Shown: positions 1-5,877 of the stretch, in pieces
How positions within the stretch are numbered: the stretch's first letter is position 1
How the letters are laid out: each line of letters starts with the position of its first letter
Assembly (NCBI GenBank): GCA_030604585.1
Contig: JAUVVP010000158.1
Span: 1-5,877 of the forward strand
Reading direction: 5' to 3'
From: Planctomycetota bacterium
GTDB lineage: Bacteria; Planctomycetota; Brocadiia; SM23-32
DNA: 5,877 nt
The notes under the pieces: generated by a model
The model's database searches: none
What the model was told of the DNA's origin: nothing
The model's input: the letters and a program-made list of their open reading frames with translations, nothing else
Translations under genes and position numbers: made by a program

Positions 1-123
1 CCGATGTACGACCTGCTGCTCTGGGTCGCCGTCGGCGCCCCACTGCTCTGCGCCATCGCCAGCTGCATACCTGCCATGCTGGCCGTCGTCCAGGACCCCG
101 CCGTGGTCCTCCGGGAGGAGTAG
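1..123 (+). CDS. FtsX/MacB-type ABC transporter permease, C-terminal fragment
   Basis: This is the 3' end of a gene that begins before the window. Forty codons are read in frame from base 1 to the TAG at 121-123. The peptide holds one hydrophobic, probably membrane-spanning segment (from LLLWVAVGAPL to about AIASC). It is followed by an IPAMLAVVQDPAVVLREE tail. An 'iPA..a...dP...LR.E' ending after the last helix is typical of FtsX/MacB/LolC permeases, which work with a LolD/MacB ATPase in lipoprotein release, export or periplasmic mechanotransmission. The next gene is such an ATPase and starts only 2 nt after this stop, which strongly supports the pairing. Only the tail is visible, so the substrate and the full domain order cannot be stated. 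Confidence 0.75.
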   Translation, partial: PMYDLLLWVAVGAPLLCAIASCIPAMLAVVQDPAVVLREE

Positions 124-125
124 GG

Positions 126-767
126 ATGATCGAGCTTGCCGGCGTCAGCAAGGTCTACCGGAAGGCGGGCGCCGAGGTCTGCGCTCTGCCACGGATGGAC
201 CTGTCGGTCGGCGCGGGCGAGTTCGTCGCGGTGACGGGGCCGAGCGGATCGGGGAAGACGACACTGCTGCTGATAGCTGGCGGGATGGTCCGCCCGACCG
301 AGGGAGACGTCCGTGTGGACGGCCGGGGCATCTATGCCCTCTCGACCCGCGAGCGGGCGGCGTGGCGAGCGAACACGGTGGGGTTCGTGTTCCAGATGTT
401 CCACCTGCTGCCCTACCTGAACGTACTGGAGAACGTCCTCGTCCCCGCCCTGGCCGGACGACGTGTCGCGCGACAGGAGGCCCTCGGATTGCTCGACCGG
501 TTCGGGCTCGCCGGTCGCCTGAAGCACCGTACTTCGGAGCTGAGCATCGGAGAGCGCCAGCGCGTGGGAATGGCTCGCGCCCTGCTGAACCGCCCGGCCC
601 TCATCCTGGCCGATGAGCCGACCGGCAACCTCGATCCCGACAGCGGCGCTGTGGTCATGGACCACCTCTCGCAGTTCAACAGCCAGGGAGGGACCGTGTT
701 GCTGGTCACGCATGAGACCGCGGCCCTGGAGTGTGCCGACCGCACCGTGAGCCTTCTGAAGCGGTGA
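126..767 (+). CDS. LolD/MacB-type ABC transporter ATP-binding protein
   Basis: This is a 213-residue cytoplasmic nucleotide-binding subunit, close to the usual LolD/MacB ATPase length of about 220-230. Visible motifs are Walker A GPSGSGKT (residues 38-45), Q-loop Gln90 in VFQMFHLLP, signature LSIGERQRV (139-147), Walker B LILADEP (159-165) with the 'TGNLD' D-loop typical of this subfamily, and H-loop His196 in LLVTHE. The signature has Ile where most members have Gly (LSGGE/Q). The ATG at 126 follows a strong GGGAGGAG at 113-120, which lies inside the end of the upstream permease gene. The two genes are therefore very likely co-expressed and form one transporter. It probably powers an FtsX-like permease rather than the ModB-like importer downstream, which has its own ATPase. 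The substrate is unknown, so no gene symbol is given. Confidence 0.93.
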   Translation: MIELAGVSKVYRKAGAEVCALPRMDLSVGAGEFVAVTGPSGSGKTTLLLIAGGMVRPTEGDVRVDGRGIYALSTRERAAWRANTVGFVFQMFHLLPYLNVLENVLVPALAGRRVARQEALGLLDRFGLAGRLKHRTSELSIGERQRVGMARALLNRPALILADEPTGNLDPDSGAVVMDHLSQFNSQGGTVLLVTHETAALECADRTVSLLKR

Positions 768-783
768 GTCACCACACGAAACC

Positions 784-788
784 AGGAG
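784..788 (+). promoter_or_regulatory. Ribosome binding site that sets the start of the double-domain binding protein
   Basis: AGGAG lies 8 nt before the ATG at 797. An in-frame GTG at 731 would give 22 extra residues, but it lies inside the upstream ATPase gene, has no comparable Shine-Dalgarno sequence, and would place a charged stretch (CRPHREPSEAVSHH) before the signal peptide. The ATG at 797 is therefore the likely start. Confidence 0.75.
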
Positions 789-796
789 TATCCTTC

Positions 797-2359
797 ATGG
801 TCGCAAGCGACCACCTGCCCGCCCGGTGCGGGCTTCTGGCGGTTCTGGTTGCCGGCCTGATCGGCCTGTGGGCGTGCGGCAAGGACGAGCCCGCCCCGGA
901 GCTGCGACTGCTCTGCTATGTCGGCGGCACGATGCGGCCTGCCGTGGAGGAGCTGCTTCGCATCTACGAGGAGAAGACGGGCCAGAAGGTGGAACTCGAC
1001 TACGGCGACTCAGGCACCAACCTGATCAAGGTCGAGATGCGCCGCTGGGGTGACCTCTACGTCGCGCATGACCCATTCCTGGCCCCGCTGATGAACAAGG
1101 GGCTCGGAACGCAGGGATGGACAGTGGCCGCCATCTCGCCCGTCATCGTCGTCCCCAAGGGCAACCCGAAGGGGATCACCGGGGCCGCGGACCTGGCGCG
1201 TCCGGGACTGAGGCTGGGCCTGACGGACCCGGAGTACTCGACGCTCGGGCACATCTGCCCCGTCATCTTCGACAAGGTCGGGCTGCGCGCAGAGATAGAG
1301 GCGAACGTGGACACCAACATGCGGATGGGAGGCCAGGTGGCCAACGCCGTTGCCGTGGGGAACCTGGACGCGGCCATCGTCTGGAACGCCGTCGCCCATC
1401 TGCGGGCGGACAAACTGGATACCGTCGACATCGCCCCGCCCTTCCTGCCCGACCCCGACGTGGACGTCGTGACCTCCGCGACGTTCGGCGAGGTGGACAT
1501 GAGCTACATCAAGGTCTTCATCGCCACGCTTGAGTCGTCACGGCATCCCAGGGCAGCCAGGGCCTGCGCCGAGTTCATCGCCTCGCCCGAGGGGAAGGCA
1601 GTCTTCGCGCGGTACGGCTTCTCTCCCGTCCGGGAGAGCGACAGGGGACGGGCCGCCGCGGCCGGGGGGCCGCTGCGCCTCTACTGCGGGGCCGGCCTCC
1701 GCCCTGCGGTGTCTGAGATCGTGCAGGCCTTCGCGGCGGAGACGGGCGTCGTGGTCGAGTGCGACTACGCCGGCAGCGGCATGCTGATGTCCCGTGTGAA
1801 ACTGCAGCGGGAGGGCGATCTGTTCCTGCCGGGCGACGTCTGGTACCTGGACCAGATCGACAAGGAAGGCCTGGTCGAGTCCAGGACGATGGTCACCTAC
1901 TTCGTGCCCGTCATGCTCGTGCAGAAGGGCAACCCGAAAGGCATCGGCACGCTGGAGGACCTGACCCGTCCCGGGGTCCGGCTGGGTCTGGGGAACCCGG
2001 ACGCTTGCCAGATCGGAAGGATCACCGAGCAGATCCTCACGAAGAACGCGGTCGACATGGAAGCCATCGGCAAGAACCTGACTTTCCACTCCGTCACAGT
2101 CAACGAGCTGGGCCTTCAGGTCCAGACCGGCCGGGTCGATGCAGCGATCGTGTGGGACGCCATCGCGGCCTACTACGCAGATTCCTGTGACACCGTCCCC
2201 ATCCCTCTTGCCCAGAACGAGATCTCCCGCGTTGCGATCGGCGTCCTTCGGTTCTCCGAGCACAAGGAGATGGCCGGCAGATTCGTGGATTTCGCCGCTG
2301 GCGAGAACGGTAAGGCGATCTTCGCGAGGCACCATTACCGGGTCGAGCCGCCGGCGTAG
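797..2359 (+). CDS. Lipoprotein with two tandem ModA-like substrate-binding domains (molybdate/tungstate-type ABC importer)
   Basis: From the ATG at 797 the product has 520 residues, about twice the usual ModA length of roughly 230-260. A hydrophobic signal segment (about 12-25) ends in lipobox LWAC with Cys27, so the protein should be lipid-anchored and face the periplasm. Two homologous domains follow. Copy 1 spans about 36-277 and copy 2 about 293-517, joined by an Ala/Gly-rich linker (about 280-292). Matching landmarks are RPAV (47/302), SG (72/327), GDL (after an Arg/Lys-rich turn), KGNPKG, RPG.RLGL, DAAIVW (Trp196/Trp453) and GKA.FAR (267/506). This layout fits a type II periplasmic binding fold of the ModA/WtpA/SBP_bac_11 kind. 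It should deliver an oxyanion, possibly molybdate or tungstate, to the ModB-like permease 21 nt downstream. The ligand is inferred only: aligned ModA contact positions are partly substituted (Thr45 in copy 1, Gly300 in copy 2). Confidence 0.88.
   Translation: MVASDHLPARCGLLAVLVAGLIGLWACGKDEPAPELRLLCYVGGTMRPAVEELLRIYEEKTGQKVELDYGDSGTNLIKVEMRRWGDLYVAHDPFLAPLMNKGLGTQGWTVAAISPVIVVPKGNPKGITGAADLARPGLRLGLTDPEYSTLGHICPVIFDKVGLRAEIEANVDTNMRMGGQVANAVAVGNLDAAIVWNAVAHLRADKLDTVDIAPPFLPDPDVDVVTSATFGEVDMSYIKVFIATLESSRHPRAARACAEFIASPEGKAVFARYGFSPVRESDRGRAAAAGGPLRLYCGAGLRPAVSEIVQAFAAETGVVVECDYAGSGMLMSRVKLQREGDLFLPGDVWYLDQIDKEGLVESRTMVTYFVPVMLVQKGNPKGIGTLEDLTRPGVRLGLGNPDACQIGRITEQILTKNAVDMEAIGKNLTFHSVTVNELGLQVQTGRVDAAIVWDAIAAYYADSCDTVPIPLAQNEISRVAIGVLRFSEHKEMAGRFVDFAAGENGKAIFARHHYRVEPPA
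902..2347 (+). repeat. Protein-level tandem duplication (two ModA-like domains)
   Basis: The two halves of the binding protein align along almost their whole length with an offset of 255-257 codons up to the DAAIVW motif. The offset then falls to 239 codons at GKA.FAR, so copy 1 carries about 18 more residues in its C-terminal part. DNA identity is mostly eroded, but one 14-nt block (AAGGGCAACCCGAA, encoding KGNPK) is identical at 1157-1170 and 1925-1938. The duplication, or fusion of two paralogues, is therefore old. Confidence 0.85.
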
Positions 2360-2366
2360 CGCGTGT

Positions 2367-2371
2367 GGAGG
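2367..2371 (+). promoter_or_regulatory. Ribosome binding site that sets the ModB-like start
   Basis: GGAGG ends 9 nt before the ATG at 2381. An in-frame GTG at 2363 overlaps this motif and has no Shine-Dalgarno of its own, so the ATG is preferred and the protein is 278 rather than 284 residues. Confidence 0.7.
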
Positions 2372-2380
2372 CATCGGTCG

Positions 2381-3217
2381 ATGAGGCACGACAGAAGCCC
2401 AGACGGTGACCTGCCACCGGTGGCCGGGCCGCACCTGCACGTGCTCTCGGTCGTCAGCATGGGGCTGCTGGCGATCTTCCTGGCCGCCGTGCTGGCGCTG
2501 GTGGTCGCCGACGTCGGCTATACGGACTGGGAGACCGTCGTCGGCCTGTTCCGTTCAAGGGAGGTCATGGCGGCCATACGCCTGACGGCTGTCACCTCGA
2601 CGCTGACGCTGATGCTCGTAGTGGTCTTCTCCGTGCCGGCCGGATATGCGCTGAGCCGGTACCGCTTCCCGGGCCACACGCTTGCGGACACGGTGGTTGA
2701 TCTTCCCATCGTCCTGCCTCCCGTCGTCATCGGCGTCTCGCTGCTGGTCTTCTTCACGACGGCGCCCGGCAGGTGGATCGAGGGGATGGGTTTCCGTCCG
2801 CACTCGGTCGCCGCAATTGTCCTGTGCCAGTTCTTCGTCGCCGCATCGTACGCGATCCGCTCGGCCAAGGCCGCCTTTGACAGCGTCGACCGCAACCTGG
2901 AGCACGTGGCGCTGACGCTCGGCTGCACGCGGGCGCAGGCGTTCCGAATGGTGTCCCTGCCTATCGCTCGGGGTGGTCTCATTGCTGGCGCCATCATGGC
3001 GTGGGCGCGCGCCGTCGGGGTCTTCGGGCCGTTGATGGTCTTCGTTGGCTCCATCCGCATGAAGACCGAAGTGCTGCCGACCACCGTCTACCTGGAGCTG
3101 ACGATCGGCCGCATCGAGGTCGCGCTGGCCGTGGCCCTGGTGATGCTGGCGATGGCCTTCATCGCGCTGGCCTTCATCCACTGGCTCTCTTCCGGCCGCA
3201 GGTGGTGGGGCCTATGA
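2381..3217 (+). CDS. modB: ModB/WtpB-type ABC transporter permease (molybdate/tungstate-like)
   Basis: This is a 278-residue inner-membrane subunit of a binding-protein-dependent importer. Hydrophobic segments lie near residues 20-43, 68-91, 105-125, 143-159, 199-216 and 243-265, giving about six helices. The DLPIVLPPVVIGVSLL stretch (107-122) is characteristic of the ModB/CysT/WtpB group. The cytoplasmic EAA coupling loop is EHVALTLGCTRAQAFRMVSLP (174-194), with the expected Gly181 and LP ending that contacts the ATPase. The ATG at 2381 is chosen from its GGAGG. The stop overlaps the next gene's start as ATGA (3214-3217), indicating translational coupling with the ModC-like ATPase. It presumably works as a homodimer fed by the double-domain lipoprotein. 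The symbol is a family-level call: tungstate or another oxyanion is equally possible. Confidence 0.87.
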   Translation: MRHDRSPDGDLPPVAGPHLHVLSVVSMGLLAIFLAAVLALVVADVGYTDWETVVGLFRSREVMAAIRLTAVTSTLTLMLVVVFSVPAGYALSRYRFPGHTLADTVVDLPIVLPPVVIGVSLLVFFTTAPGRWIEGMGFRPHSVAAIVLCQFFVAASYAIRSAKAAFDSVDRNLEHVALTLGCTRAQAFRMVSLPIARGGLIAGAIMAWARAVGVFGPLMVFVGSIRMKTEVLPTTVYLELTIGRIEVALAVALVMLAMAFIALAFIHWLSSGRRWWGL

Positions 3218-4257
3218 TCCAGGTGAGCCATCTCTCACTGCGGGCGGGCGACTTCCATGTGCGCGAGGTCAACCTGGAAATCGCGCCTCAGGAGTACTTC
3301 GTCCTGCTGGGGCCGACCGGCTCGGGCAAGACGCTGCTGCTGAAGTGTCTCTGCGGGCTGGTGCGTGCGCTGAGCGGGACGGTCCGGATCAACGGGCAGG
3401 ATGTCACCCATCTCGAGCCGAGGCGCCGCCGGATCGGCTACGTGCCGCAGGACTGCGGCCTGTTCCCGCACATGGACGTGGCGCGGAACATCGCGTTCCC
3501 GCTGCGCGCGCGGGGCAGTTCCCAGAGGGATGCCCTCCGCCAGATCATGCCGTTTGCGGAGGCGCTGCGAGTCAGGGGGCTGCTGGACCGGTCGCCGGTT
3601 GGACTCAGCGGCGGGGAGCGCCAGAAGGTAGCGGTTGCCCGCGCCCTGGCTGGACGGCCGGACCTGCTGCTGCTGGATGAGCCGGTCAGCGCGCTCGACG
3701 AGCCGTCCCGCAAGGAGGCATGCGCGGAGCTACGCCGCGTCCAGCGGCAGTTCGGCATCGCGACCATCCACGTCTGCCACAGCACGGAAGAGGCGTTCAC
3801 CGTCTCGGACCGGGCCGGGGTGCTCTGCGGCGGCAGGCTGGTCCAGGCGGGCACGATGGAGAAACTGGTCCGCAGGCCGAGGAACGAGACGGTGGCCAGG
3901 CTGCTCCACGCGGAGAACATCTTCAGCGGCCGGGCCGCGCCGAGCGACGACGGCGCCACGCTGGTCAGCTTCGCGGGGGGCGAGATCCGCGTGCCCGGCA
4001 GCCATCAGGGGGACCTGAAGTTAACGGCGAGGCCCGAGGCACTGCGGGTGCTGCCCGACGGCGCCAACGCGCCGAACACCGTCCGCGCCCTGCTCACGCG
4101 GGTTGACTACCGGGGCAGCCACTGGCACCTGGAGTTCGACGCGCAGGCGCGGATCGTCGTCCACCTGCGGCCCGACATGGTCGGCGGCGGACTGGCGGCG
4201 GGCCGGCACTACGCAGTGCAGTTCCCCCTGGATGCGGTGCACGTTCTGGAGGGCTAG
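3214..4257 (+). CDS. modC: ModC-type ABC transporter ATP-binding protein with C-terminal TOBE-like region
   Basis: This 347-residue ATPase subunit is near the usual ModC/WtpC/CysA length. Motifs are Walker A GPTGSGKT (33-40), Q-loop Gln79 in YVPQDCGLFPH, signature LSGGERQKV (131-139), Walker B LLLLDEP (151-157) with D-loop SALD, and H-loop His189 in IHVCHS. Residues after about 210 hold the linker (LHAENIFSGRA). The last 70 or so (TVRALLTRVDYRGSHWHLEF... to the end) look like one TOBE-type beta domain, which in relatives can bind oxyanion or contribute to trans-inhibition. The start codon overlaps the permease stop, with AGGTGG at 3200-3205 as a plausible ribosome binding site 8 nt upstream. 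A start further upstream in this frame would lie wholly inside the permease gene and is rejected. It is the last gene of the plus-strand operon. The substrate is inferred from the ModB-like partner. Confidence 0.88.
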   Translation: MIQVSHLSLRAGDFHVREVNLEIAPQEYFVLLGPTGSGKTLLLKCLCGLVRALSGTVRINGQDVTHLEPRRRRIGYVPQDCGLFPHMDVARNIAFPLRARGSSQRDALRQIMPFAEALRVRGLLDRSPVGLSGGERQKVAVARALAGRPDLLLLDEPVSALDEPSRKEACAELRRVQRQFGIATIHVCHSTEEAFTVSDRAGVLCGGRLVQAGTMEKLVRRPRNETVARLLHAENIFSGRAAPSDDGATLVSFAGGEIRVPGSHQGDLKLTARPEALRVLPDGANAPNTVRALLTRVDYRGSHWHLEFDAQARIVVHLRPDMVGGGLAAGRHYAVQFPLDAVHVLEG

Positions 4258-4287
4258 CATCGACGTTGGCGGGCCCTGCGCCACACG

Positions 4288-5367
4288 TCACGCTGTTGCC
4301 CTGCGCGCCTTCCACCAGACTGCCACCGTGGCCGACAGCACGACCACAATCCCCGCAACCGCCAGGAGCAGCACGTTCCGCCGCGTTGCGCCCGCCACAG
4401 CGGGTGCCGCGAGCGCCTGCGCGGTTGCCGGCTCGGCCCCCGGCTCGGCCGCCTCGACGGGGTATGCCGGCGCGCCGTACGCGGTCCACTCCGTGGTCGT
4501 CAGCAGGTCGGTGCCCGGCGCGGTCGCCTTGTAGACGCAGAGGCACGGGCCCGTCAGAAACGCGCAGGCCTCGGCGATGTTGTGCGGGTTGATGCCCGCG
4601 CCGACCAGCGCGTAGAGCAGGCGGCCGCGGCCGTACACGGCGAACGCCATCGGCTTCGCGAACGTAAGGAGGTCAGTCTCACTGTGCAGCAGCATGCTGA
4701 CGAAGCACTCCTCCGCCGGGTCGCTGCGCGACACGCGCACAACGGAGAAGGCGATCCGCAGCGGCGGTCCCGGCACCCAATCCCTCAGCTCCTGGGCCGG
4801 CTCGCCGGGGGGGCCCGGCAACTCGAGCGTCCCCGACATCCTGGCCAGCTCGGCCTGCAGCACGCCGGCGGCCCCCTCGTCCTTCGCCTTGTCGCCGCTC
4901 TCCAGCAGCACCCACACAGCGGACTCGCCAGCCACGATCCGTCGGGCGATCTCCTCTCGGCACGGCGAGGAAACCAGCCCCTCGACCGTGTCGGCCGTCA
5001 GCGGGCCCGACCACGCCTCGTCCTCGATCGAGGAGGCGACCGGGTACTGCAGGACGAGCCACGGCAACGGCTGCTGCCCCCGCGATTCCCAGAGATCCCG
5101 CAGCGAACTGTCGGGATCGGCCCCCAGGTCGACTGTGCGAACCGTGAGCCGCGTCGTGCCGATCTCCGTGGTCGCCATTCCCTCAAGCGCCGCGACGGCC
5201 GCCAAATGGTGGGCGGCGAGGGGACCGCGGTGGAACACGACTGCTCGGTAAGGCTCGACGGCCCAGTTGTCGAACGCGAAGCGAAACACGGGGACATCGC
5301 AGGCGCGGGCCGGCGCGGCGGCAACCTGAACCAGGATCAACAAGCCGATGGCCAGTCGGACCTTCAT
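4288..5367 (-). CDS. Uncharacterised secreted protein with C-terminal membrane anchor and CxC motif
   Basis: This 359-residue protein has no function I can name. An N-terminal signal peptide (MKVRLAIGLLILVQVAAAPARA) should be cut before Cys23. The -3 to -1 residues are ARA, which favours ordinary signal peptidase I over a lipobox. The mature start CDVPVFRFAFDNW and FHRGPL (45-50), plus GRGRLLYALVGAGIN (246-260), PCLC (274-277) and PGTDLL (284-289), resemble a family I recall from planctomycetes and relatives; this is from memory. An Ala/Pro/Glu-rich spacer (about 305-327) leads to a membrane helix (332-352) and a WWKARR tail. This predicts a periplasm- or surface-facing body with a short cytoplasmic end. 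Other cysteines are 136, 221 and 268. A thioredoxin-like fold is possible, but no CxxC site is present. Its ATG overlaps the stop of the upstream PQQ-like gene (ATGA), so the two are probably coupled. Confidence 0.85.
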   Translation of the reverse strand: MKVRLAIGLLILVQVAAAPARACDVPVFRFAFDNWAVEPYRAVVFHRGPLAAHHLAAVAALEGMATTEIGTTRLTVRTVDLGADPDSSLRDLWESRGQQPLPWLVLQYPVASSIEDEAWSGPLTADTVEGLVSSPCREEIARRIVAGESAVWVLLESGDKAKDEGAAGVLQAELARMSGTLELPGPPGEPAQELRDWVPGPPLRIAFSVVRVSRSDPAEECFVSMLLHSETDLLTFAKPMAFAVYGRGRLLYALVGAGINPHNIAEACAFLTGPCLCVYKATAPGTDLLTTTEWTAYGAPAYPVEAAEPGAEPATAQALAAPAVAGATRRNVLLLAVAGIVVVLSATVAVWWKARRATA

Positions 5368-5877
5368 TTCCCGTCCCCACTCCTGGCGTCGGCTACTTGG
5401 GTCGGCGCGAAGCAGAGCACCTGGCCGTCCGTCAGGGACACGAAGATGCGCCCCCTGTGGTCGACGGCCGTGCCGTCCTTCACGGGCGCCGCCGGTAGGG
5501 GCACGCGCCAGAACTCCTTTCCGTCCTTGACGTCGATGGCGGCAAGGAAGAAGCCGCCTTCATAGCCAATCTGGCCGGCGGCCAGCAGTGCGTCGGGCGC
5601 CAGGATGAAGCTGCGGAACAGCAGGTCGGGCTTCTGCCAGAGGGCCTCGCGCCTGACCATCTCGGGCCTCAGAGCGATCCGGCGGCGCGCCACGGCATCC
5701 TCCGGCGTGCCGGGCGGGAAGGGAGCCAGCAGGGCCAGGTCCGCGTGCTGACTGCCTTCGTAGCTGGCGTCGTAGCTGAGCGTGTTGCCGTCGTCGAACG
5801 TGTGCTCGAACCGGACGTACTGCCCATACTGCGGGTAGTAGGGATAGAACGCCGACCGATAGGGCGAGTGGGTACCG
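5364..5877 (-). CDS. PQQ-like beta-propeller repeat protein, C-terminal part
   Basis: The gene enters from the right edge. The frame is open from base 5876 to the TGA at 5366-5364, giving 170 visible residues with no start codon in the window. The GTG at 5693 is only an internal codon, because homologous-looking sequence continues upstream without a stop. The C-terminal part (AIDVKDGKEFWRVPLP, then DGTAVDHRGRIFVSLTDGQVLCF) shows the 'aldv.dGk..Wr..l....aVd..GriyV...dG.v.cf' pattern of PQQ/BamB-type propeller blades. The upstream part is Tyr-rich (YRSAFYPYYPQYGQY) and then holds an FEHTFDDGNTLSYDASYEGS segment that is less propeller-like. Such proteins are usually periplasmic, but no signal peptide can be checked here. 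A PQQ cofactor or enzyme activity is not implied. Overlap with the next gene as ATGA suggests a shared transcript. Confidence 0.8.
   Translation of the reverse strand, partial: GTHSPYRSAFYPYYPQYGQYVRFEHTFDDGNTLSYDASYEGSQHADLALLAPFPPGTPEDAVARRRIALRPEMVRREALWQKPDLLFRSFILAPDALLAAGQIGYEGGFFLAAIDVKDGKEFWRVPLPAAPVKDGTAVDHRGRIFVSLTDGQVLCFAPTQVADARSGDGK

Noticed and set aside
731..796. Upstream GTG start for the binding protein
   Set aside because: It overlaps the ATPase gene and has no good Shine-Dalgarno. The ATG at 797 has AGGAG at the right distance and begins a normal lipoprotein signal.
768..796. Molybdenum-cofactor riboswitch or ModE-type operator before the binding-protein gene
   Set aside because: The gap is only 29 nt and holds just the ribosome binding site. 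No inverted repeat or aptamer-sized structure fits.
1538..2440. Open frame of 300 codons on the minus strand
   Set aside because: It lies antisense to the binding-protein gene, whose domain motifs are clear. The translation is His/Arg/Asp-rich without a recognisable motif, as expected for a shadow frame in GC-rich DNA.
4268..4282. Hairpin GGCGGGCCCTGCGCC as a terminator
   Set aside because: The stem is only 4 bp with a 7-nt loop and no T-run on either strand, which is too weak to call.
4301..5301. Thioredoxin or disulfide oxidoreductase identity for the anchored protein
   Set aside because: There is no CxxC active site. The cysteines are scattered, apart from the CxC at 275-277, so an oxidoreductase name would be unsupported.
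4582..5565. Open frame of 327 codons on the plus strand
   Set aside because: It runs antisense across both minus-strand genes, is rich in Arg, Gln and His, and lacks any domain pattern. The minus-strand frames have a signal peptide, a membrane helix and propeller motifs instead.

Overview
The window is GC-rich with very tight gene packing and comes from a bacterium. A LolD/FtsX pair and a lipobox-bearing binding protein fit a diderm cell. The minus-strand gene at 4288-5367 has the 'CDVPVFRF...FHRGPL' start and 'CxC ... PGTDLL' end that I associate from memory with uncharacterised planctomycete/PVC proteins, so a planctomycete-like source is my best guess. It is an inference, not a demonstrated placement.

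Left to centre, plus strand (1-4257): five genes lie head to tail with gaps of 2, 29 and 21 nt and one 4-nt overlap. They are the last 40 codons of an FtsX/MacB-type permease, its LolD-type ATPase, a lipoprotein carrying two tandem ModA-like substrate-binding domains, a ModB-type permease and a ModC-type ATPase with a C-terminal TOBE-like region. The last three form a complete oxyanion-type (molybdate/tungstate-like) importer. The first two belong to a separate export or lipoprotein-release type ABC system that seems to share the transcript.

Right part, minus strand (5877-4288): two genes converge on the importer operon. A PQQ-like beta-propeller protein runs in from the right edge (C-terminal 170 residues visible). 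Its stop overlaps the start of an uncharacterised secreted protein with a C-terminal membrane anchor. The two operons meet tail to tail with 30 nt between stops and no convincing terminator.

The most unusual item is the binding protein. Two full ModA-like domains are fused in one lipoprotein, with clear internal homology but different residues at one ligand-site position. Next in interest is the uncharacterised CxC membrane-anchored protein. No RNA gene, mobile element, CRISPR array, attachment site or origin was seen. There is no gene-free stretch longer than 31 nt.
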